Assembly (NCBI GenBank): GCA_016875255.1
Contig: VGRU01000166.1
Location: forward strand, 1 to 8,142
Direction of reading: 5' to 3'
Length of the DNA: 8,142 nucleotides
Source of the DNA: Deltaproteobacteria bacterium
Lineage (GTDB): Bacteria; Desulfobacterota; BSN033; UBA1163
The translations under genes were made by a program, and so were the position numbers. The first letter of the stretch is position 1; every line of letters begins with the position of its first letter. Below the pieces are notes generated by a model, which ran no database searches, was not told where the DNA came from, and worked only from the letters and a program-made list of their open reading frames with translations. Positions 1 through 5,402 of the stretch are shown here, one piece after another.

Positions 1-163
1 CCCCTATTGATCCGATCAACGGAACAAAAATGACAGCCAAAAGCCATATGAGCTTGTTGTTTCCCTCATAATCGCTCTTCAGGATATCAATGAAGGCGAT
101 GACGAAAGGCAAAAATACAACGAACAAAATAATCCACGCCAGTTCAGGCAATCCGATCCCCAT
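1..163 (-). CDS. PLDc_N (phospholipase D-nuclease N-terminal) family small membrane protein, partial
   Basis: The gene starts with ATG at 163 and runs off the left edge, so only 54 residues are visible. It begins MGIGLPELAWIILF and has two hydrophobic stretches, at about residues 8-27 and 38-53. A short polar loop (KSDYEGNNK) separates them. The segment ending in WLLAVIFVPLIGSIG matches the pattern of the PLDc_N family, small inner-membrane proteins in which it is normally followed by a Y-F-hydrophobic-G-R ending; that end lies outside the window. A GAGGTG ribosome binding site sits 4 nt before the ATG (168-173). The gene follows the WD40 gene by 35 bp and is probably its operon partner. It could be a stand-alone protein of 60-80 residues or the N-terminus of a cardiolipin-synthase-like enzyme; the window cannot decide. 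Its biochemical role is not known. Confidence 0.8.
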   Translation of the reverse strand, partial: MGIGLPELAWIILFVVFLPFVIAFIDILKSDYEGNNKLIWLLAVIFVPLIGSIG

Positions 164-198
164 AACCCACCTCTTCTTAGGTATTGTTTCCTGCGTGT

Positions 199-1800
199 TT
201 ATCGCCTGCCTCCCCCTTGCAGCATGCCTTTAACCTTGTCTGGCCGGTAGAACTCTTTCCTGTATTTCTCAATGCCGGAAATCTTATTGCCGAGCCGGAC
301 ATTGAGATGCTTTTCGCCCTTGGGAGCGGCGTTATGATATCCTTCGGAGGTGATAACCAGCCATTCTCCATCTCTGAAACTGATAAAGCTCGCAATTTCC
401 TTGCCGGCGGAAACATCTGTGAGCCGGACGGTCCCGTCGTCTGTGCCGGTTGACCACATCCGCTCTTTATCAGGCGTGAACAGGACAAAAGAAGTGCCAT
501 CGCCCTGGCCGGTAAATGTGTTGATCTTTTTCCCACTATTCACATCCCAGAGGTGAACAACACCGTTAGCATCCCCCATCGCCAGCCATCGGGTGTCGCT
601 GCTCACATAAATGTTGCTGCGCAGAGAAACCCGCCATCTCGCCTTTTCATTTCCGGTGGCAAATGTCTTCAGGATGGCTCCTGTTTTTACGTTCACCAAG
701 TGGATGACGTACGCTTCCGCAATGAACAAACCATCGCCGGAAGGGGTGTATCGAAACCCGGAGAGGGATCCGTGGTCAGTAGTCAGCCTGCTGATCTGCT
801 CACCGGAATGAATATTATAGACGTAGACCGCGTCTTTTCTTTTCTGTTGATTGGTGTCAAGTTCCTCCGCCAACAGGGCAATATGCGTCCCGTCCGGCGA
901 AAAGGCAAACCCTCCCATATGCCAGCCGGGGGATTGGCGACCTCCAGGCGGGGGGATTGTCAGGAGCGGTTTGAGTGTCGCGGCAGCCAGAACTTGGTAG
1001 AGACGCCTTTCACCGAAAACCCCCACCAGGACTTTATCCATATCGGGAGATACGGCGAATATTCTCGAATCTTCCGGTAATTGATCCATCGGGATATTCA
1101 TGGCTCTGCCGGTCAGAGTATCCGTTATGGAGAAAAACCCTTTTTTCTCCTTTGAAAAGAACTTTCCGACCGTTTTGTATCCGGCCTCGGCGATAAACCG
1201 GCCATCTTCCAAAAGGGCGGCCATCTGCGCTTTGTTTTTCAGAGCCCCCCTGGCATCCCATATCAGAAGTCCGCTGACAACGGAACCGCAATATAGAGCG
1301 GTTTCGTCTTCGGAAATTGATACCCTTCGGATGCTGTCCCGAATAAATCCCAATGTTTTTAGCACCTTACCGCTTTTTACTTCCTTGATGAGGATGCTGG
1401 CGGCATTGCTGTTGGGGATCTCCGCTACGAGTTTAGCGTCAGTTGAATAGACAACTTTGCCGCTGTCTGTCCTCATCTTCTTTGACCTGGCAAGAACAGA
1501 GCCTTCCTCGAAGGTTTTGAATCCGAAGGATTTGACCAAAGCTGCGGGAACGGCCGCTTCAATGTGAAATTCTCCATACGATCTCCCCGAATCAACTTCC
1601 CATATGACCGCCCTGCTGATTGAGAAAGAAGCGAGGTATTCAGTGTCGTGCGAGAAAAGGGCGTAATAGACAGGGCTGTTATTGCCGGACTGGGCATAGA
1701 TGATGGGTTTTTCAGCAAGCGTAACATTTGGAATCCACAATAAAAACAGATAAGCGCAGAAAGCTGAATATACGCTTTTTTTCATAAAGCGCCTCATCAT
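199..1800 (-). CDS. Secreted WD40-repeat beta-propeller protein with caspase-linker-like C-terminus
   Basis: This 533-residue protein has a signal peptide (basic MMRRFMKK, hydrophobic core at about 9-24, probable cleavage after A29), so it should be exported. The rest is built of WD40-like blades. Clear blade ends include VIWEVDSG (65-72), LLIWDARG (178-185), VYVYNIHSG (325-333), IHLVNVKTG (366-374), VHLWDVNSG (415-423) and VRLTDVSAG (458-466). The associated SPDG/TPSG/TPDK turns are also present, for example at 301-304. Such propellers are binding scaffolds; no catalytic motif is seen. The end, from about residue 475 (DGEWLVITSEGYHNAAPKG, then LNVRLGN and EFYRPDKV), matches the segment that in many bacterial proteins joins a WD40 domain to a C14 caspase-like peptidase, yet the protein stops about 15 residues later. 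The start is ATG at 1800. It overlaps the upstream stop as ATGA, with GGAAGGG just before it, which implies translational coupling. Confidence 0.85.
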   Translation of the reverse strand: MMRRFMKKSVYSAFCAYLFLLWIPNVTLAEKPIIYAQSGNNSPVYYALFSHDTEYLASFSISRAVIWEVDSGRSYGEFHIEAAVPAALVKSFGFKTFEEGSVLARSKKMRTDSGKVVYSTDAKLVAEIPNSNAASILIKEVKSGKVLKTLGFIRDSIRRVSISEDETALYCGSVVSGLLIWDARGALKNKAQMAALLEDGRFIAEAGYKTVGKFFSKEKKGFFSITDTLTGRAMNIPMDQLPEDSRIFAVSPDMDKVLVGVFGERRLYQVLAAATLKPLLTIPPPGGRQSPGWHMGGFAFSPDGTHIALLAEELDTNQQKRKDAVYVYNIHSGEQISRLTTDHGSLSGFRYTPSGDGLFIAEAYVIHLVNVKTGAILKTFATGNEKARWRVSLRSNIYVSSDTRWLAMGDANGVVHLWDVNSGKKINTFTGQGDGTSFVLFTPDKERMWSTGTDDGTVRLTDVSAGKEIASFISFRDGEWLVITSEGYHNAAPKGEKHLNVRLGNKISGIEKYRKEFYRPDKVKGMLQGGGRR

Positions 1801-2435
1801 TTCTGCCCTTCCTTTCCGGTATTCATTCCCGGGTTTGAGTCCATGCCCGTTATCCCTGTTTTAATGTCTTCAGGATAACAAAAGAATTCAAAGATGGGTT
1901 TTTTGTCGGCATAGATTACAAACGTCCTCGAAGGCACAGGCAAACCGAGACCCTCCGCTACCTCTTTGAGTTTTTTGTACAGGGAATATTGGGGTGTAAC
2001 TTCCGGTGAAATCCCGACGTAAGAACCGGCAAAATAATACTCAAGCCAGGCAGCGGATTTTCCGTCGTACGATTTGATGGAACGACATTCAATTGAAAAC
2101 CATTTCGTAAAATTACTGCCATCGTTTTCCAGCTTCCGGCAGTCAGAATATTTTATATCTTTATGTGCCGCTTTTGTGTGTAGCCTCATCGATTTGACAG
2201 TACCTTTATCCAGCACCAGCTCAACATAATCTTTATTGTCAATTTCATATTTTCCATCTTTCTCGACAACAAGGATTCCCTTATACCTTTCCTCGGCTGC
2301 CATACTGACATTCACTGGCATAATTGACACCATAAAGGCAAAAAGGCACAGGATACCGAATGTTTTGAAATGGTTTTTCTGTTCTTTTCCCGAATTAAAA
2401 AAAACTGTTCTTCTACGGAATAAAATTTTCTTCAT
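1797..2435 (-). CDS. Exported protein of unknown function
   Basis: This 212-residue protein is not recognised. It has an unusually long, basic N-region (about 25 residues, including FRRR), then a hydrophobic core at about 26-44 and a probable signal peptidase site after A46 or A47 (SMAAEE). The mature part is a mixed, polar domain. It has three cysteines (99, 117, 186), of which C99 and C117 could pair in the periplasm. An aromatic segment (WLEYYFAGSYVGI, 130-142) and a helix-like stretch (YKKLKEVAEGLGLPVPS) follow. The last 25 residues look disordered (Gly, Asp, Lys, Asn). No membrane anchor or lipobox is seen. The ATG at 2435 has a perfect AGGAGG 9 nt upstream (2445-2450), and there is no other in-frame Met before the hydrophobic core. 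The 3' end overlaps the WD40 gene by 4 bp, so the two proteins are probably made together and may interact; that is inference. Confidence 0.8.
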   Translation of the reverse strand: MKKILFRRRTVFFNSGKEQKNHFKTFGILCLFAFMVSIMPVNVSMAAEERYKGILVVEKDGKYEIDNKDYVELVLDKGTVKSMRLHTKAAHKDIKYSDCRKLENDGSNFTKWFSIECRSIKSYDGKSAAWLEYYFAGSYVGISPEVTPQYSLYKKLKEVAEGLGLPVPSRTFVIYADKKPIFEFFCYPEDIKTGITGMDSNPGMNTGKEGQK

Positions 2436-2450
2436 TTCACAATTCCTCCT

Positions 2451-2479
2451 GTATTGATTTTAAGCTCTTTTTTCAATAC
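2451..2479 (-). repeat. 7-bp inverted repeat abutting a ribosome binding site
   Basis: GTATTGA (2451-2457) and TCAATAC (2473-2479) form perfect 7-bp arms around a 15-nt spacer. In the minus-strand transcript the hairpin would end directly against the AGGAGG of the 1797-2435 gene. It lies in the 73-bp gap after the 2509-3201 gene, the widest gap in the operon. It could slow transcription or tune translation of the downstream pair. The arms are AT-rich, so the hairpin is weak; there is no G+C-rich stem or run of T after it to make it a standard terminator. Confidence 0.35.
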
Positions 2480-2508
2480 CTGGGCTGAATAGATACCAAT
2501 CAGTTCCC

Positions 2509-3201
2509 TCACTCAACTACAATCTCATGTTCTCCAAGAAATTTAGGTGTAACATCGCGCCGCCACAGGTCGAAAACCCTCAGCTTTGTAACTCCGGGTT
2601 TGATCGCTTGAATGATGATACAGCTAAATGGATCGTAGAAGGCAATCTCAACGGAATCTCCTGCCAGTTCAACCGGACAGGTATTGCTTTTGGACCCTGG
2701 CAAAGAATAAAAAAGATACTCCCCCGGACGCAGAGAAGCCTTCTTTTCCTGATCCTTGCCGATTTTCATCAATTGGTAAGCCTGCAACGCCAGGGAGTCG
2801 CCTTTTTCCTCGAGCTTGGCACGGAGGACAATCTCATCGTGGTGAGCCGGACCGCTGATGCCCGTGACCCAGATGGCGGTGGAGCCCTCCTCCAGCACCC
2901 AATCCTGATCGGTTTGTTTCTGTCCGATGATACGTGACGCCTTCTTCGGCCTATCTCCCTCAGGCCGAAAACCGAAGATGAGCAGGTGTTGTTTGGAGTG
3001 AAACTGTTTATATTGAATGACGTAGGACAGGGTGAGGGGATGAGAGAGATCGATGTGAAGTTTATTCTTAGGTCTTTCCTTCGACAGACCGAGTGACAGG
3101 TCGTTGCGGCCCTTAATAGGGATTTTCACTGAGTCTGCCCAGGCCATATGGGGCAAAATCAGGAGGATCGCACTTAACAGAAACAACAGATAACGCTTCA
3201 T
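2509..3201 (-). CDS. Exported protein of unknown function, probably beta-rich
   Basis: This 230-residue protein is not recognised. It has a classical signal peptide: MKRY, a leucine-rich core at about 5-18, and a likely cleavage site AWA|DS after A22. The mature chain alternates short beta-like strands, for example LTLSYVIQY (56-64), QHLLIFGFRP (71-80), TAIWVTGI (108-115) and DEIVLRAKLEE (122-132). There are two cysteines (175, 194) that could form a disulfide. The last 40 residues (IIIQAIKPGVTKLRVFD and on to HEIVVE) resemble a C-terminal Ig-like or Big-type beta-sandwich strand pair, where PG-x-T-x-L-x-V is common. That is a resemblance, not an assignment. The ATG at 3201 has AGGAGG 7 nt upstream (3209-3214). 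The gene starts 21 bp after the DUF4919 gene ends, so they are very probably co-transcribed. No lipobox or membrane anchor is seen, so a periplasmic or outer-surface location is expected. Confidence 0.8.
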   Translation of the reverse strand: MKRYLLFLLSAILLILPHMAWADSVKIPIKGRNDLSLGLSKERPKNKLHIDLSHPLTLSYVIQYKQFHSKQHLLIFGFRPEGDRPKKASRIIGQKQTDQDWVLEEGSTAIWVTGISGPAHHDEIVLRAKLEEKGDSLALQAYQLMKIGKDQEKKASLRPGEYLFYSLPGSKSNTCPVELAGDSVEIAFYDPFSCIIIQAIKPGVTKLRVFDLWRRDVTPKFLGEHEIVVE

Positions 3202-3222
3202 TCCTGAACCTCCTGCTTTAAT

Positions 3223-3861
3223 TTACTTCTTCATCTTTTTTGACAACCAGTTATAGGGGAAATCGACATTAAAATAGATCTCAACCCTTTGATTTGTTTT
3301 CAGGTCTGTCGCTTCCATCCGGTCATATCTTCGGCCGTTTGATTCGATGAGGCTCTGTTTTTGTGCTTTAAAACCGAGAACATTCAAGAGGATATATTCT
3401 TCCCGGGTATTGATCACGATAAAAGCGGTTTCCGGAGCCGTTCCGTCTCCCGAGTGCAAGATCGAATCGATCAGCCCTTTTGTCATCAGGTGGTGATCAC
3501 GAGATTTCTCCATGTTCTTCATTTCCCTGTAGGCAATTCGGCAAACGAAATGGGCATCGATATCCACATAGTTTTTATCGAGGATGGCCGTAGCCTGTTC
3601 AATGGCCTTTTCAAATTGTTTGTTTTCTAAGGCGTCAAACATTGACTGGCGAGCCTCATTATCGCCACCATAAGGGTTATAAAGAGAGGTTTCGGTGTAG
3701 GCGATCCTTAATGCCTTAAAATCTGCGACTGGATCGCCGCTCTTGACTCTCGCCATCAAAGCTTCATAGGATTGCTTCTCTTGGGAGGCAGCGTCTCCTG
3801 GGTTGATGGCAAAGACCATGACGAGCAATGCGCTGATAATGAATAAAATTTTAAAGTTCAT
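3223..3861 (-). CDS. DUF4919 family exported protein
   Basis: This 212-residue protein has a signal peptide (MNFK, hydrophobic core 5-18, probable cleavage after A25, DAA|SQ). The mature protein follows the DUF4919 pattern: YEALMARVKSGDPVADFKALRIAY near 32-55, then the YNPYGG motif (61-66), a helical TPR-like middle ending in VDIDAHFVCRIAY (99-111), RDHHLMTKGLIDSI (121-134), the glycine turn SGDG (137-140), TAFIVINTREEY and a final EIYFNVDFPYNWL. The family's function is not known; its members are usually exported, often beside other orphan secreted proteins. The start is ATG at 3861, with AGGAGG 7 nt upstream (3869-3874). It is the first intact gene of the left-hand operon, directly downstream of a start-less remnant frame and a candidate sigma-54 promoter. 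The helical middle hints at protein binding, but this is inference. Confidence 0.85.
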   Translation of the reverse strand: MNFKILFIISALLVMVFAINPGDAASQEKQSYEALMARVKSGDPVADFKALRIAYTETSLYNPYGGDNEARQSMFDALENKQFEKAIEQATAILDKNYVDIDAHFVCRIAYREMKNMEKSRDHHLMTKGLIDSILHSGDGTAPETAFIVINTREEYILLNVLGFKAQKQSLIESNGRRYDRMEATDLKTNQRVEIYFNVDFPYNWLSKKMKK

Positions 3862-3894
3862 TTTAGGTCCTCCTGAAGGGTTTGTTTTTTGTCG

Positions 3895-4179
3895 CTACAA
3901 ATTGCTCACATACACATAGGAACTGGTAAAAGGATAATCCCTCAGTTTCTTTTCCCGATCCGTGAAATAGAGAGAATAGACATTTAATTTCTCCAGACCG
4001 GGACGCATGGCCCTGAGAACCAAACTATCTCTTTCGTTGTTGAAAACGCTTTGAACCGCATCTATCCCTCCGCCCTCACAACGGAAAGAACAATTTATCC
4101 CATTAGAAACCCCAGCATTTATACAGGGGATGGTAGCAATAAAAAATATCAGATCCTTATTGAGGGCGGGATCGAAGCC
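3895..4179 (-). pseudogene. Start-less open frame, probable C-terminal gene remnant
   Basis: On the minus strand a frame is open for about 94 codons from a TAA near 4180 to TAG at 3895-3897, with no usable start. The only ATG is internal, in LRAMRPGLEK, and has no ribosome binding site. The last 60 residues read like a real protein: GIDAVQSVFNNERDSL, then LRAMRPGLEKLNVYSLYF, then a polar TDREKKLRDYPF and an aromatic end (SSYVYVSNL). The first 30 residues (IPCINAGVSNGINC and so on) look less protein-like. It lies 33 bp before the DUF4919 start codon, in the same direction. The simplest reading is the 3' part of an exported-protein gene whose 5' part was deleted or frameshifted, which once headed the operon. 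A chance open frame is the main alternative. No family is recognised. Confidence 0.4.
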
Positions 4180-4224
4180 TTACCTTTTCTAACGGGGTTT
4201 TTTCAGAATAGATCATGTAGGAGT

Positions 4225-4240
4225 TGCAATTTCTTTGCCA
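4225..4240 (-). promoter_or_regulatory. Candidate sigma-54 (-24/-12) promoter
   Basis: On the minus strand the sequence reads TGGCAAAGAAATTGCA. This keeps the essential GG-N10-GC spacing and matches the consensus TGGCAC-N5-TTGCA at almost every conserved base (A in place of C after TGGCA). A start site would fall near 4213, reading left into the remnant frame and then the five-gene left operon. The 200 bp behind it is AT-rich, as expected where an enhancer-binding activator acts. One motif is not proof, and the cognate activator is not in the window. Confidence 0.5.
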
Positions 4241-4439
4241 GTCAATTAAATTTCAAAAAATATGAATAAGTTATTGATATTTGAGACAAATTATTAATGG
4301 ATAGAATGAACATCTTAATTTTTCCCTTTCTGGTTAGCATATTTTGTCAATTTTCTGTCATATGAAGAGCAGTTATTGACCAGTGGTAATGATGGTTTTT
4401 CTTATAAAGACAACACCTTCGAAAAAAGGTTCCCATGTT
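4241..4439. other. AT-rich intergenic region with short repeats
   Basis: No gene is seen between the rsmE stop and the candidate sigma-54 promoter. The region is AT-rich. It contains a TGTCA pair spaced 11 bp start to start (4345-4349 and 4356-4360), which reads as TGACA twice on the minus strand. It also has a small dyad ACCA-G-TGGT (4379-4387) about 140 bp behind the -24/-12 site, a plausible distance for an activator site. A weak stem AACCTT/AAGGTT lies just after rsmE (about 4415-4430) without a T-run on the minus strand, so no convincing terminator is seen. Confidence 0.4.
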
Positions 4440-5372
4440 TTAGCCGATATCGCCCAATTCGTACTGGAGAATTCCGACAAGTGTGATGGCCGCGGTCTCG
4501 GTTCTTAAAATTCGTTGGCCCAATTTCACAGGAATGAATCCCTTCTTCTCGGCCAATCTCACCTCTTCTTCGGTAAAACCTCCCTCCGGTCCCACCATGA
4601 GATAGGTTTTTTTAAAGGGGGGATTCGATGTGGAATATTTTTTGAGGATATCTCTGAGGCTCTCGCCCTCTTTCTCCCAGAGGAGAATTTTTAGTCCTAC
4701 TTCACTGCAATACTCCAGCGCCTCCTCAAAAAAACGATACTCTTCCACTAAAGACACCTTTGCTCTTCTCGACTGCTGGACCGCCTTGATGGCAATTTCC
4801 TGCCAGCGGTGAGCCTTCTTCTGCTTAGTCTCCCTCTCCTCCAGTGAAATAGACTTCTCGGACTTAAAAGGGACAATCGCTGAAACACCCAGCTCGGTTG
4901 CCTTCTGGATGATCAGTTCCATCCTCTCCTTTTCTGGGAGGGCTTGAAGAAGGATAATCTCAAGAAGTGATTCCGTGGGTGATTGAAAAGTTTCAAAGGT
5001 GAGGACAGAAGCCCTTTTCCCGGAGAGCCGGACGATTCTCCCCCTGAAGTCCTTCCCTTCAGAATCGGTCAGGGTGATAATGCTACCGATACGGCCTCCC
5101 TGAACTCGAAGGGCCTCCAGCGGAGGCCCTTCGATGATTACTTCTTTCCCGATGACAACCTTTTGATCGAGAACGATTCTATCCAAATGTTGCATTAATT
5201 TTTGGCCAAACGGGCATGGGCAGGCCGTTCGAAAAGGGTTCGAGGCGAACCTTTTGTGGATCAACCATCTCGTTTCCTTACCCTGTCGGAATTCATCTAA
5301 AAGAAAATCCTCTGTTTCCCATAAGATTTCAAATCCATCGCCATTCGAAGCCTTGAAGAGCGGCTTGCCCAT
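4440..5372 (-). CDS. rsmE: 16S rRNA (uracil(1498)-N3)-methyltransferase RsmE
   Basis: RsmE is a SPOUT-class enzyme that uses S-adenosylmethionine to methylate N3 of U1498 in 16S rRNA of the assembled 30S subunit, in the cytoplasm. An N-terminal PUA-like RNA-binding part (about 65-120) is followed by the SPOUT domain. The hallmark motifs are LPEKERMELIIQKATELGVS (145-164), RWQEIAIKAVQQSRR (189-203), the SAM-binding GPEGGFTEEEV (261-271), and the knot segment LGQRILRTETAAI (284-296). Family members are usually 240-250 residues. This frame is 310, and about 59 extra residues precede M60 (codon at 5193-5195), which would give a normal 251-residue enzyme. Neither start has a good ribosome binding site. 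The ATG at 5372 lies 23 bp after the protease stop, so reinitiation is possible. The extension matches no family I know and overlies a hairpin and a repeat. Confidence 0.93.
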   Translation of the reverse strand: MGKPLFKASNGDGFEILWETEDFLLDEFRQGKETRWLIHKRFASNPFRTACPCPFGQKLMQHLDRIVLDQKVVIGKEVIIEGPPLEALRVQGGRIGSIITLTDSEGKDFRGRIVRLSGKRASVLTFETFQSPTESLLEIILLQALPEKERMELIIQKATELGVSAIVPFKSEKSISLEERETKQKKAHRWQEIAIKAVQQSRRAKVSLVEEYRFFEEALEYCSEVGLKILLWEKEGESLRDILKKYSTSNPPFKKTYLMVGPEGGFTEEEVRLAEKKGFIPVKLGQRILRTETAAITLVGILQYELGDIG

Positions 5373-5402
5373 GTCCGGTTTGGCAACTGACGATTCTATC
5401 CA
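5173..5402. repeat. 13-bp direct repeat pair flanking the rsmE 5' extension
   Basis: The 13-mer ACGATTCTATCCA occurs at 5173-5185 and again at 5390-5402, 217 bp apart. On the minus strand (TGGATAGAATCGT) the right copy contains the protease stop codon (GGA TAG) and also reads ATG GAT AGA ATC GT in another frame. The left copy encodes L-D-R-I-V at the point where normal RsmE homology begins. The layout would fit a duplication or insertion at an ancestral overlapping stop/start junction. Chance similarity is possible. Confidence 0.45.
5232..5255 (-). terminator. Terminator-like hairpin inside the annotated rsmE 5' end
   Basis: On the plus strand AAAAGGGTTCG (5232-5242) and CGAACCTTTT (5246-5255) pair over 10 bp with one bulged G and a 3-nt loop. 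Read leftwards the stem starts with an A-run and ends CTTTT, like a short bidirectional rho-independent terminator. It lies where rsmE should be translated if the long start is used. The T-run is short and the loop tight, so activity is uncertain; it may instead be an incidental coding palindrome. Confidence 0.3.

Noticed and set aside
553..1080. 175-residue plus-strand frame opposite the WD40 gene
   Set aside because: It is antisense to a well-supported WD40 coding region and has low-complexity, non-protein-like composition with no ribosome binding site.
4051..4269. 72-residue plus-strand frame in the intergenic region
   Set aside because: It starts with TTG, has no ribosome binding site, overlaps the minus-strand remnant frame and the -24/-12 motif, and has no recognisable protein features.
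4329..4350. TTGACA (4345-4350, minus strand) as a sigma-70 -35 box
   Set aside because: No acceptable -10 hexamer lies 15-19 nt downstream; the sequence there is AG-rich.
4405..4437. Possible rho-independent terminator after rsmE
   Set aside because: The stem (AACCTT with AAGGTT) is only about 6 bp and AT-rich, and is not followed by a T-run in the direction of rsmE transcription.
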